In this document: in pieces, positions 1 through 11,953 of the stretch
How the letters are laid out: each line of letters starts with the position of its first letter
Position numbering within the stretch: the stretch's first letter is position 1
DNA from: Xestospongia muta
Lineage: Eukaryota > Porifera > Demospongiae > Haplosclerida > Petrosiidae
DNA length: 64,000 bases
Reading direction: 5' to 3'
NCBI GenBank assembly: GCA_963693285.1
Contig: OY848918.1
Location: 4,779,876-4,843,875, forward strand
The notes under the pieces: model-generated
Database searches by the model: none
What the model was told of the DNA's origin: nothing
What the model saw: only the letters and a program-made list of their open reading frames with translations
Program-made: the position numbers and the translations under genes

Positions 1-1444
1 GTATAGGTGAGGATGACAAGAAAGAAGAAAAGAAGACCAACCTAGGCTCTTGGATCATTTAAGAAAACATTGAAAGAAAATAGAGCAACTTAACCACAAA
101 GAAAACAGGATATCTAATGCAATAGTGTCATTACCATTACTGCTGGTTGAAACTGGTTAACACTGTAATTAAATATAGTTACACATTTTCTAATACTTGT
201 CAGTGGAAAGAAGTCAGCTATTCTTTTGAAGTTATTAAGGATCTAGTTACTTATGTTGCTCCACATGTAATATGGTTTATTTGATTATAATAATTATTAT
301 TATATATAAATTGTACTATTAATGTACATATAACATTGTTAGTTCGGTAAACCTCATATAATTATTATATCAATGTACATATAATACTGTTAGTTCAATA
401 AACCACATATCATAATATATAATACATATTATACTAATATTATAATTATAATATATTATTATAACATACTTAATATAATTGTACTTAATGTGTACTATTG
501 GATTAAGTACATGTTATGATATCTCCAGTGCTATATGTACATGTACACAGATGTTTATGGTTGTAAGCAAAGAAGGAATTATATACTCCTAAACAGAATG
601 TCATAATGTGCTGATCCACTTGTCAAGCTAAAACACCTGACAATACAGTAGTTCATAGTCTAATGTGTGGAGGAAAGATAAATATAATGGAGCAGATCGC
701 CACATTAGTTTAGGATAACATTGAAATGAAATGAAGTAACTGAAATCAACAAAGTTTGGATTATATAAACAACACATATATTATTACTATAAAATATGAA
801 CTCAATATAACCAGACTATTAATATTATAAACAGTCACTTCAAAAAACCTAATTACTGTTACTCACTAGTTTGACTGTTACTGACAAAATTCTGGATATG
901 TATCAACAAATGTTCAACGTAAGGTCATTTCAAAAATTAAGTTATTAACTATTGTTAATATATTCAATTTTAACAACACATAATTTATCACTTATGTTAC
1001 ACATATTAATAACAATTGATAAAAACATGTCATATAATTTAATAGCTAAAATATATAGTACACAAACTGTTATGTCAACTTTTAATATAATATATAATAT
1101 ATTACTCTAACTATTATCAGTATGTTACTATAATATGTAGTGATGTAATAATGATGTAAAGACAACCTCAGCATGTTCTTGATTAGTCAGCCATATTGTA
1201 AGACAAAAGACCAATAACATTAGTGTTATATAGAAATTGGAATGACACTATTTTGTTTAATAAATGCACATTATACAAGGGATAGAGTAGGACTTCGGGT
1301 AGAGTGCATGAATGTCTAGTAATATTTTTTTACTATCTGACAATGTATGGCAAACAGAGCAAAATATGAGTGTAATAACATAAACTGGTACAAAACAGAC
1401 ATGTTGAAATATAAGAAATACTAGTACATAAATAGGTTATATTG
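1..1444. repeat. Duplicated intergenic segment with a death-domain scrap
   Basis: No intact gene is visible. Roughly 1-780 is a diverged direct copy of about 52020-52850; its 138-780 part also matches about 14240-15190. The first 80 bases recur inverted near 33500-33600. Positions about 229-275 resemble the 5' end of the death-domain exon at 46677 (the stretch encoding DLVTYV followed by Ala-Pro), then diverge. Positions about 930-1160 resemble the upstream flank of the MDLVKTTWL-type leaders, including a degenerate copy of their start-proximal element at 1139-1160, but no leader follows. Confidence 0.6.
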
Positions 1445-1618
1445 CTGAATGAGTTAATATGTAGCTCTAGACACTGGAGAATGTATCAATGGTGTCAGTA
1501 CTGTTAATAGGTAGAATAGTTCATGAAAAATGACAGGTGTGACATATTCTACTAATATTACTTAAATCATTATATAGGGTATCTTCAATAATATCATATG
1601 TACCTACATGTACCTGAA
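1445..1618 (-). pseudogene. Fragment of a type II ectodomain exon 6, inverted arm
   Basis: Read on the minus strand, it begins with the conserved GTACATATGAT start of the type II exon 6 and continues through a decayed version of the ICYSCHF region, then stops. The sequence is almost the reverse complement of 2573-2757, giving two arms about 1 kb apart. A further minus-strand fragment resembling the 3' part of the same exon (around the NITITGL and YDIEEE codons) lies at about 1680-1840, in the wrong order, so the locus is rearranged. Confidence 0.55.
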
Positions 1619-2572
1619 TAAGAAAATATTTATTGAAGTCAAGTCTTATACAAGTTTAATCAGTGAAACTAACTGCTATCATTTGAAAACTGAAATGGAT
1701 AGGTTGGCTCTAATCCAGTAATAGTGAACATGATATTAGTAGATGATAATGCCTAGTGATCTGATCTTCAATATCATAATATTATACATACATATTATAT
1801 ATATATCATTAGGTATGCTATCATATATTGTATTAGTGATACATCATGTAGTACAAAATATAAGTTAAATAAAAATTATACTCTACAGATCAGATCTCCT
1901 ATACTTTATTATGTATATATCATGTAATTCACCATATATGGGTTGTTGATACATATACAGACTATGTAATGTAAACAGTTATTATATACTTATGATATTC
2001 TGTGAAAGCTGTTAGTCATATGTCATTTATATCAGCATATTTCTATGTTTTAGGAAAAAGTATGGCTACTATGATAAATTGTTGTTTTAGCTGGTCTTAG
2101 TTGGTTCCTCAGCCTACTGAGAACAGCATTTAGATTTGTATACTCCAATGTTTTGGGAAAGCCAAAGTCTGGCTATATTAGATTCAAGCAATGTATTAGT
2201 TTTAGCCAAAATCTAACAATCTTTTAAGTAAATAAATATATATAATATATAGCCACCATAAAATGCACTTAAGATTAATGACCTATTTATCTTCTGGTTT
2301 CTACTATAAGGAATTCAGCAACATGACTAATCAAGAACAACTAATATATAATAGCCATGGCACATTTTCAAAATCACAGAATATTATTAAACAATATTAC
2401 CATGATTGTAAAAATCATCCTATTAATGTTTTGGAAGATATCAACTTCACAGTGAAACACTGACTAGAGCTACAAAGATTGTATAATTAGCAGCAGTGTC
2501 TGCAGAAACTATAACTATAGAATACCAGAAATATAGATAGAGAAAATGTTATATGTAAGGAGCCAAAGTATT

Positions 2573-2757
2573 CACATACATGTAGGTACATTTGATATTA
2601 CTGAAGATACCCTATATAATGATTTAAGTAATATTAGTAGAATATGTCACACCTGTCATTTTTCATGAACTCTTCTACCTATTAACAGTACTGACACCAT
2701 TGATACATTCTCCAGTGTACATGTCTAAAGCTACATATTAACTCATTTGGTTATGCT
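2573..2757 (+). pseudogene. Fragment of a type II ectodomain exon 6, forward arm
   Basis: It starts with a GTACATTTGATATTAC exon-6 beginning after a short TACATGTAG stretch and encodes a decayed copy of the LYNDLSNI/RICYSCHF segment of genes D, G, H and J. It is the inverted partner of 1445-1618. The reading frame breaks after about 45 codons and no following family exon is present. Confidence 0.55.
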
Positions 2758-3216
2758 GAGCTGTGAGAGCCAATACTAACCATACCAGAAGATTATGCAT
2801 GTACTACATCTTCGATGTTTGGGAAAAAATTTGCAGTGTATAGTTTTCAGTCATTTTGTTAATAGCAGAGCAATGGAAATGACGTAGTGTTTTCTGAACA
2901 TTACAAGATTTCTAATATCATTACTATAGTAGTAATGTCATATGGTATGGACTAGATTGTTGCTGTAACCTGCCACAGTATCTTTATAATATAATTTTAA
3001 TAGTAATTGTTACTACTTGTATATATAATTGTTATACAAACTATGAATAATAAAGTTGTTTTCTCGCGAAGGCTAACACAAAATAAGCTTACTTTGTCGC
3101 TCCATAGACAGTCTCCCTTGAAAAGGTATTGCTATCTATCTTGCTAATATACGTATATATCTTTATAAGTATAATCATGTTATATCTGTTGTTCTTAGAT
3201 TTATACTACAAGAAAA
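2758..3216. other. Upstream flank of receptor gene A
   Basis: No coding signal is seen. Positions 3060-3130 are less AT-rich than the surroundings (TTCTCGCGAAGG, GTCGCTCC) and lie 100-150 bp upstream of the gene A start, so they may include its promoter or 5' UTR. No motif could be assigned. Confidence 0.3.
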
Positions 3217-6200
3217 ATGAAGTTTAAATCTATACTGCTCGTGACACTTTCATGTTCTGCTGTGTTAGGTAGGGATTAGAATACATACAGTATTAGATAC
3301 TCTGCTGTTAAAATACAACATATGGTAGCGCTGTTTATTACAGAAAAAGTTTGATAAACAACTGAATGGAAAACCACCAATTTTGAAGCAATAATATTGA
3401 AAATATTTAATAATGGCAGTACCTGTAAGTCTATCATAAAACACCAGTAAAAACTAAATTTCGTCACAAAAACGCAACTATAATTATATTATATATGATA
3501 TATATTATATATAATGAACGTAGTGTCTATTCGTCCGGCAGGAAATGTATACTTTGTTGTATAAAGGTTTAAGGGGTGGAGATCAGTTTAATACACAACA
3601 AAGTATACATTTCCTGCCGGACGAATAGACAATGTTGAGTCCGTCAGGTTATGCATATGATATTGTATTACATGGTGTTGAGGAAAACCTCTTATGTAAT
3701 CTATAGGTTAAATTTTATTTTGTCAAGTCTAACATCCTTATAATTGCATTTCCGTTTCAAGTGTTAATTCATAATTTGGTCTTATTATATATGATGTCAG
3801 TACTCATGTCTTGTGTCTAATTGTTAGATCACTTTATTTATATTGCTCATATGTTTCTTACTAAGTCATTTTCTAGATCTTTCTGGTATTGGATCATGTT
3901 TTTGTATAAACAACTGGTATTTTGCTGGAATGACAAGTCCATTTTAAAATTGTGTTTCAATTTCTATCTTACTTGTACCTTATGGGCTCAAGTAATCTTC
4001 AAGCCCTTATACTCAGTTCGTCACAATAGATAATCTCAATCTATGCCTTTTGCAGTGTGCACAGTGCCAGTATGACTTTCCTTTTCTATATTTACATGCT
4101 TAATCAATACAAGGCATAAATCATTTAATGCTTGATTATACCAACTTATGACATGGTGTCTTGGCACTCCAGTGGTTAGACAAAAAAACAACCTCAAACA
4201 AAATAATAAAAGAATGAGAGTTGATATAAGGAAGATAAGAGAAAGTACAATCAGTCACAGACACCATTGTAGAATTTCCAGTAGTTTTGTTTGAGTAATA
4301 CAATTTATTCCTTTCAGTTCTTGTGTTATAAACAAAAACTATTACCTCATACATAACACATGCTCCAAAACAATTATAGTTAATCTTTTCTGTCTAGCAT
4401 GCATTGTATGCCAAGCAATAATGTGGCAATATTTAAGATGTGACTAGTTAACAGTAATGGATGCCATATTTCTAATATATTTAGGTACCATGGTTTAGTG
4501 CCTAGGGTATGACATTAATTTCACATTAATATTCCATATGCATTGTCAGTAGAGTAGCCATAATTTATTAATTTAATAATTTAACATTTGCTTTTTTGTT
4601 TCTTGTTATATAGCTGTTCAGTTCATATTTACTCCATCTCCTAATATTGGAGTCTATCAACTAGCACATTACCAATGTTCAGTGGACCATAATGGTGTGA
4701 CTATTACTTGGCTTGTTAATGAAACATCTTCTAATGATGATAATATTACTCAACTTGGTATTGTTACAATTGGAGCAGGATCACCTAACTCCAGTCTTAC
4801 CATACCTGGATACCCTCAATATAACAATACAATAGTGACGTGTAATGCTGCAGGATTTGTGAAAGGGAGTGGTTATGTCAACTTCAGTGAATCTACTCTG
4901 AGAATACAAGGTAACACACTCTCTGATGTGTGTCATTATATCTCCTCTCATTAGGTGAACTAGCTGCTGTCAAGAACTTGACATGTCATGTACAAAATCA
5001 GAATGTAAACTGTTCCTGGTCTCCTCCTTTCTCTCTGGTATCCATACCTGGTTATATCATCAATGTTACTTATGGAGGAGAACTAGTTACACAGAACACT
5101 ACGTCTTCTACAACATGGCAGTACTGTCCCAGTCAATTTGGTAACTATAAAATTAGTGTAGCTGGTAATAACTCAGCTGGAGAAGGAGAGATAAACACTA
5201 CATCAGTTGAAGTACCAGAAAGTAGGTGATGTATTTTTGTATTTGTTAGTTAAATGTTTGTTTAAAATAGACTATATTACTCATTGTGATGTGACTCCAA
5301 TAGAATTATTAAATGGTACTTACTTAGTGAAGTTTAACATCCAGGTATGATTGTATGTTACATTCTACATTACATTCTCTTTAGACCTTATATTCTCTAC
5401 CACCATTATTAGTATCTATGAATGCAACTAGCATCAATGGAACTATAGTTGAATATGATAAAAATGTTGATATTGATGGCAATAAATTTAAAGGAGACAT
5501 AAATATTGAAACAAATGGTAGACAAAAGTTGAACATCACTTTGGTCTTGAGGTATAACTGTAGCTCTCTTACTTCACCAATTAAAGCACTTAGTAAGTTC
5601 ATATACATTATTTAATATTTTTCTATGGTGATTAGCTACATTTGATGTACAAAATGGGAGCTTAACAGTTATGGACTCTACCATTGGCCAAGTTTGTTTT
5701 ACTTGTTATTTTCTTGAGGGTAGTCAATCACAAGGATGTTATATTGAATATAACTCACTTATAACAGACTACTACAGTGGTAATATTATCATAGTGAGAA
5801 CATCAGTAAATGTCAGTACTGCTAGTAAATGTGTGACAGGAATATATACCAGTAACTATAATGTGACATTTTATGATATGGATTATAACAATGTACCATA
5901 TACTACTGAGTATGCTGTAAAATTGACTAATCAATCAGTCACTGGACTATCTCCTCCTCTTACTCCTACTCTAACTACTATATCAAGTGTAGCAGTTATT
6001 AATACATTATCATCAATAACTAATGTTATATTATCATCTCCATCACCTACTACATTATGTACAGACTGTGATAATAGTAAGTTATTATTAATATTATAAT
6101 AATCCTTATTACATTTCTATGTATGTTATATAGATGATACACAAGTTGATAAAGGTTTTATAACAGCTGCTGGTATATTAGGAGGTAATAAACATGACAA

Positions 6201-6618
6201 TAATATAAACGCTAGTAGTCATATCATTATAAGTTAGTAAATAGTTGACTCTCAAAATGAAAACTGTTGTCATATAATTATATTATTATGTATACTGTAT
6301 AAAGTATTACTGTGATATCTAGGTAGTTTAGTGGGTGTGTCAGTTCTAATACTAGTATGTACTGTACTAGTACATATAGTGATATGTTGGATAAGAAGAA
6401 CTAAGTCACTGAGACAAGGTAATACTAACAGTGGGAATAGTTTGTAAATGGTATTATTCATTGTAGATACTGTACAATCTCCTGTTAATCAACTAACAGA
6501 TACTATCCCTCATCAAGTTATACCTCAATATGAGAATGTTGATATGATCACTAATACACTACCTACTACTGAACTAGAGATGAACACATGTGCTGCATAT
6601 GGTGTCATAAAATACTAA
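3217..6618 (+). CDS. Receptor A: Ig/FN3 type I membrane protein (type I ectodomain)
   Basis: Nine-exon model: 3217-3268, 4614-4910, 4955-5221, 5271-5344, 5385-5592, 5636-6076, 6134-6184, 6323-6418, 6467-6618; 545 codons plus TAA, in frame throughout. Residues 1-17 are a hydrophobic leader (MKFKSILLVTL...). About 18-116 form an Ig-like domain (Cys in HYQCSV, Trp in ITW, second Cys in TIVTC). About 117-205 form an FN3-like domain with C-x8-C-x-W (NCSWSPP). About 206-299 and 300-410 are two further beta-rich, Cys-containing modules, followed by a Ser/Thr/Pro stalk. The TM helix lies in 464-490 (VGVSVLILVCTVLV), then WIRRTKS and a tail with QYENV and terminal YGVIKY. Intron 1 (1.3 kb) holds a perfect hairpin. 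The leader is assigned by phase and hydrophobicity only, so another leader is possible. No ligand can be named; cell-surface recognition is inferred. Confidence 0.85.
3524..3631. repeat. Perfect 37-bp inverted repeat (hairpin)
   Basis: Arm 3524-3560 is exactly the reverse complement of arm 3595-3631, with a 34-nt loop between. The arms contain GTCCGGCAGG and are more GC-rich than the neighbourhood. It lies inside intron 1 of receptor A. It could be a very young MITE-like insertion or a structured RNA precursor. No target-site duplication is obvious, though GTCCGTCAGG, a near copy of an arm segment, follows at about 3640. Confidence 0.85.
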
Positions 6619-7605
6619 AGTATAATATATAACTGGCATTATATAATTTGATGTTATGATCATGATTAATTTATAAAATGTTCACTTTAAAATCAAGTAT
6701 GAAGGTGACCAGAGAAATGTACTGATGATAATGTTATAAAAGAAAATTGATGAACTTTATTCATTACGAAGTCTTTGGATCATCCAGTAAATCAACTGAT
6801 TAAAATATAGTATATGGAAATGACACTCAGTTGTCATAGAATCAGTTTTTGTATATGTAATGGCACATTAGTCATAATTTAAGTTAGTATTAGGGTTTTA
6901 ATTGCACTGCCAGTTGGAATATCTCTTTTGGAAGTTCGTACCAAAGTCACCATCAGTGTCATACTGGATTATAAAATATGTTATATTCAAATAATGATAT
7001 AGATATTACATATAATATACACTTTATATTATAGTAGTTCTACTTACTTACTTCTCTTTCTCTCTCTTTATAGACTTCAATAACTTGTTGTTAATAGTTC
7101 ACATTAGTTCACATTGTCAATTATTAAATGTTGTCTGAGGTACGGGTGTGTTTCTAAAAGACAAAAGCTAATCCTTCAAGTTACAGAGTTAATGTTAATA
7201 GTGGCAAGAGATTTTATTATGTCACTTATATCATTTGAGTTGAGTGACAACAATATCTTTATATATTTGTTAGATTGCAGAGTGTGGACTGAACTACACA
7301 TATCACTATAACATAATAGTCATTTCAAATTAACCAACTTTCAATACTTTTCATTAGTTATATATTATTATTATAAAATATGAACTCAATATAACCAGAC
7401 TATTAATATTATAAACAGTCACTTTAAAACAAAATGACTACTTCTATTCACTTGTTTCACTGTTACTGACAAAACTCTGCCTTTGTATCAACAACTATTC
7501 AGCATATTTTCATTTTGAACATTAAGTTGTTAACTATTTTTGATATATTCAATTTAAAAATTTATCACTTATGTTGCCATATAGTGTATTATCAATATAT
7601 TTGTA
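6619..7605. other. 3' flank of gene A joined to leader upstream region
   Basis: No gene is seen. Part of 6619-7350 matches the 3' flank of receptor C (23585-24150), showing that gene and flank were duplicated together. From about 7350 it matches the upstream regions of the MDLVKTTWL-type leaders (compare 24150-24400). Confidence 0.5.
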
Positions 7606-7638
7606 GTGATGTAATAATGATGTAATGATAAACTCATT
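7606..7638 (+). promoter_or_regulatory. Start-proximal conserved element before orphan leader
   Basis: Two TGATGTAAT cores lie directly upstream of an ATG, as at the other MDL-type leaders (11921-11953, 27268-27303, 29115-29146, 49250-49281). The core fits the C/EBP-ATF composite consensus TGATGnAAn, but function is inferred from conservation and position only. Confidence 0.45.
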
Positions 7639-7705
7639 ATGGATCTAATGAAGACAACATGGCTACTACTGATATTGTTAGTATCTATTATATTAAAATA
7701 TACAG
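7639..7705 (+). pseudogene. Orphan signal-peptide exon
   Basis: A 67-nt exon encodes MDLMKTTWLLLILLVSIILK and ends in phase 1 at a GTATGAT donor, like exon 1 of genes B, D and J. The following intron matches those genes for about 40 bp and then diverges, and no Ig exon follows for more than 4 kb before gene B's own leader. It is probably left over from a deleted receptor, but it could be an alternative leader spliced to the Ig exon at 12073. Confidence 0.7.
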
Positions 7706-8148
7706 GTATGATTATATTAATAACTAATGTAATATTTTAATTATACCTCTAGTATTATATATGCAGATACAATATTCAGTCAAGGTTTCAAACAAAGAAG
7801 GAATTACATACTCCTAATCAAAAGTTCCCAATGCTCTGATTTATTTATCATATATAGACTAGTAATTTATAACAATATCATAAACAGATATACATGAACA
7901 TATAAAATCAAGTAACAGTATCGTTGATATTTTGTAAGAGTCTTGTCTCTTTTGTTGTATTTACTGTCAAACTTCACTGACACAAGGTACAGTTATTGCT
8001 ACAATAATTATAATATTAATTTCTACAACATGGTAAGCAATATTAACCCTTACTTTCAGAGTTTGTGTCTCCACCTGCTAAAATGCACAATGATTCCTTA
8101 TCTTCTGATACTTCAATTGATGGTTATAGAAAATGACTGCATGTATAC

Positions 8149-8625
8149 CAGGGTTGTTGTGATTACAGAATAAAAATAATGATTATAATTACTGATTATT
8201 TTCACTGGATAGTAAAAGTAATGATTAAATTACTGATTTTTTTGAAGTAATGATTACAATTACAATTACTTTTCCCTTTGCTGCATGTAGCCATGTCATT
8301 TGTTTCACACAGTGTGACTGCAGTTGATACAGCTACATTCAGTGACAAATCACATGTAGTGTTGTCAGTCATGTGACTGCTTAGTGCACAATGCACATTT
8401 ACACATTGCACAATATGTAAAGAATGTTAAACTCACATTTACACACTTGCTTTTATTTATTGTCCAGCAAAAAATGCTGACATATTTAACACATTAAACT
8501 ATAAGGCACTGAATTACTAATTGATTACAATTACTTAGTGCAATTACAATTACATTACAATTACTTTGAGATACTGTAATCATTAATAATCATTACAATT
8601 ACAATTACTGATTACAACAACCCTG
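8149..8625. mobile_element. hAT-type MITE with 8-bp target-site duplication
   Basis: The 477-bp element has terminal inverted repeats starting CAGGGTTGTTGT at both ends (12 identical bases, then similar). It is flanked by perfect direct repeats ATGTATAC at 8141-8148 and 8626-8633. Subterminal regions are rich in ATTACAATTAC/TAATGATTA motifs. No transposase can be encoded. CAGGG termini and an 8-bp duplication are typical of non-autonomous hAT elements. Confidence 0.88.
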
Positions 8626-8633
8626 ATGTATAC

Positions 8634-9690
8634 TAATATAGTGATTTTGTTTTAACGTCCTAGCTATATTATTGTATTTATGTCTCTAGTGCTATGTGTA
8701 CAAGTACCCAGTATAATCAAGGTTACAAGCAAAGAAGGAAGATCTTGCCTTCTTAATCACTGACCTAGAAGATCCCAATGTGCTGGCACAATTGTCATAT
8801 TAAAAGCACCTGGATGTACCAGTAGTTTACAACCAAATTACAAACAGACATAATATAAAATTTTAAAATGAGTATCAATATTGTTGATATCTTGGTAGTA
8901 ATATATATAATGTGTTATATCATTTTATTGATATGAGATGGATCTACAAAAGATAACACGATGTCTCTTTTGAGATGGATCTACAAGAGATATGATTAGT
9001 CAAATATGACATGAATGTTAGTATATTTGATATACTAATAGTATATGAACTGTCAGTATGGTTGATATACTCATGTATATAGTATTGTAGATCATTTGTA
9101 GGAGTCTAGTCTTTTTTGTGAAGTAATAGATATTTGTTATCAAACTTCATTGATGTGAGTGAGATGGATCTATAAGGGTCAAATGTGACTTCTATTGCTT
9201 TTTTCTTTTTTACATTATGACAATGGTAATGTTTCAGTATACATTAAAACCAATAAATAGTATATTATAAGGAGTTATGTTATCTATTAGCTCTGAGTAA
9301 CATTGTGAAAGATGTCTGTGTATCTGAACATGATCTTAATAATACAAGACACTTTTAAATTTTACTGATGTTTTATTTAGTACAATTGTATTGCAAATAT
9401 GGACCATCTAATGAATAATATACCAGATTTATAGATACATGTAGGTATAATTTATTTATAATAAATTGTCACAAATTATAATAACAAAAGAAAAGACATC
9501 ATTGATAATGAGTATAGATAATAATTACATATACCTCTCTGGAATATAACAGTACCAGTGTAACTTACTAACTCAGTAAATATAATGTGTGTGTATGTGT
9601 GCATTCTATTACAATTGATATAGAAGCTTTCACCATATTATTGATTGGTTCATATTGATTATAATGATACTTTTTGTGATATAAAAAGAA
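8634..9690. repeat. Duplicated non-coding segment with a tail-exon scrap
   Basis: A diverged copy of parts of 16130-16930 and 53810-54830. About 9380-9470 is a decayed copy of the tyrosine-rich tail exon (the region encoding YSKYEPSND in the copy at 54642). No intact reading frame is present. Confidence 0.5.
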
Positions 9691-11920
9691 AAGGATTAAA
9701 GTAAATCATAAAATGATTTTAATACAAAAATCTTATAATATAGAATACAATAACATATGATACAGTACAGGATTATGTTGATAGTATAATGAGATATGAC
9801 AATTGTCACAAATCATATTAGGTAGCAAATGAAAGATCACTGACAGAACATATAGATCTTCTTGGACTAGTCTTATAAGTATAATATAATATAATATAAT
9901 AATAATATAATAAAAATATAATATAATATAATAGATATGACTTTATAATATCAAATGTGTTATTGATGTTCCATTATTAATATATAAATATCAGTTCTGA
10001 GAATTTAATGTTAAAAACATCTAATTATACACACTGAATACTAAATGAAAAGATACATACAATATATTAGAATAGTGAAATAATAATATTAACATGTCAC
10101 TATCTTTTATATATCTAATTTAATGACAAACAATTAATGAATATTGTTCTCCATTACAAATACAATTTCAATGACATGATCAATTGTTATTATCATATCT
10201 AGTTCCCAAATACATACCTGTGTGTATGGACAAGTTGATTGTTATGGCATTATTAGTATCAAATGATAAAAGATAGATACATTGAATTCCTGGAAACTCA
10301 TCATTTTGATTTGATATCAATAATAAGAAATGTCTATCTATAGTATATAATAATAGTACATGACAATCAGACAGACAGTAGTACTAACTATGTATAATAA
10401 TATTAATTAGTTATATTATAGATGAACACTAGTTGATGACAAGATACAACTTTAATATCACTTTGATATATCAGTTATTTGTTTACTGTAGTGTAGTGAT
10501 AATGTCTTATATACAATGATTACTAATAGATTTGGGAGTACATTATATTATAATAATTGGTATCATTATATTGACTAAAACTAATTATCAATCCAATATC
10601 TAATATATATTGGATATATTAAGGATAAAAGTAATAATGATATATTGTTATATCATATTATGTACAACCTCCATAAGGTACATGTCATATATAAAACTTA
10701 ATATTGTCCTTCATATGACATAATAAACAATTAAATGATGATAACTATTATATCAATTAATTAACAAATACCACTGGGAGACTGTGTATTTTAATATTAT
10801 TCATGACAAACTAATATCACTGTCTTTTATGGAATCAGAAAAGCTAATAGACGTTATTCTGTCCTAGAGTGTAAGCTGTTGAATCTGCTGTAGATTATAT
10901 GAGTTAATTCATGAACTAAAACCATACTGGTATTATAGTGTTCAGTGACATGTGATATGATTAGAAACTATTGAATGATGGACTCATAGTAATGTTCTTT
11001 AAATGAGTATATAGTGTAATGACCATTTTCAATATACCTATGGCCTTATACTGTAATATTTTAACTAAAACATTAGTTACAAAATGACATGTCATTGCAC
11101 AATACCTACATGTAATCTAATTTATACCAGGATATTGGAATGTGCCTAATATGCTCTAGAAGGCAAAAGGCCATGGATCCTTATGTCAAGCAATAATATA
11201 ACATTATAATAATAGCTTGATATACTACCTTCTATAGTTATGATTACATATGTAGGTAGTAATGTGTTATATATACAGATAAGGGCTAATACATTTCTTT
11301 ATACAAAGTGTTATATTAAGGTCTACTCATTCTAAGGATGAACTCAAATAATAAACTCATACATGTTTATAAGTTATCTCTCCATAGCAACATGCTACAT
11401 GTGATGAATATTATTTATAACAACTACAAGTCATTTTTACTGAAACTAAATAATTTATGACTGTTGATTATGTAACTACTCTTTGTTTAATGAATGTATA
11501 TTATACAAGAAATAGAGGAGGGTTTGTTGAAGACTGAGTTTAGTAATACCTTGCTAAATCCTTTATACTAGAAATCATTTAAAAGGATAAGAATCAATTC
11601 ATTAGTCTTGAGTACATGCTGTGGTTACTATATTATATACAATATATATTATGTCATGTAATGAGTAGTCCTGCCATTGGATATTATAATCTAGTTAATA
11701 TAATATATATACATTATAAAATGTGCTATATTTACTTCTTCATTCTCTAACTTAAGGTTGATCTTTTGTCTAAGTTGAATGTTCAAAATTTTGAGCTAAC
11801 CCAACCCAAATTACAGAGTTAGCAACTTGAATATTTAAGTAAACAGGAGCAGATGTGTTATTTTAAATGATTAATATAATATATCCTATATTACTAACTG
11901 CTATGTTACTATAATATGTA
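9690..11920. repeat. 2.2-kb upstream segment shared with gene J
   Basis: This stretch is closely similar, in the same order and orientation, to about 47035-49250 upstream of receptor J. Parts recur at 55310-55960 and 58310-58960. It contains a TATAA array at 9882-9932 and no gene. Confidence 0.7.
9882..9932. repeat. TATAA pentanucleotide array
   Basis: Short imperfect array of a 5-bp ATAAT/TATAA unit. Larger arrays of the same unit lie at 16998-17105, 47228-47344, 54893-55029 and 57371-57443. Confidence 0.85.
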
Positions 11921-11953
11921 GTGATGTAATAATGATGTAATGATAAACTCAGT
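11921..11953 (+). promoter_or_regulatory. Start-proximal conserved element of receptor B
   Basis: It contains GTGATGTAATAATGATG followed by TAATGATAAACTC, ending at the ATG. Two TGATGTAAT cores are spaced 11 bp apart. The same element directly precedes four other MDL-type leaders, more constant than the DNA further upstream. A transcription-factor site (TGATGnAAn, C/EBP-ATF type) or a short 5' UTR element are both possible. Confidence 0.5.

Noticed and set aside
3821..4033. 70-codon frame in intron 1 of receptor A
   Set aside because: No family match, no splice sites, no conserved domain; it lies in the interval spliced out by the gene A model.
5381..5608. Minus-strand frames opposite exon 5 (also 12847, 22222, 62346)
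   Set aside because: Antisense of the third ectodomain module; the sense frame has the splice sites and family conservation.
6467..6618. Tail read as an ITAM
   Set aside because: The two tyrosines are about 25 residues apart and the first lacks an L/I at +3, so the YxxL-x6-8-YxxL rule is not met.
8202..8411. 69-codon minus-strand frame inside the MITE
   Set aside because: It lies within a non-coding hAT MITE and has no transposase similarity.
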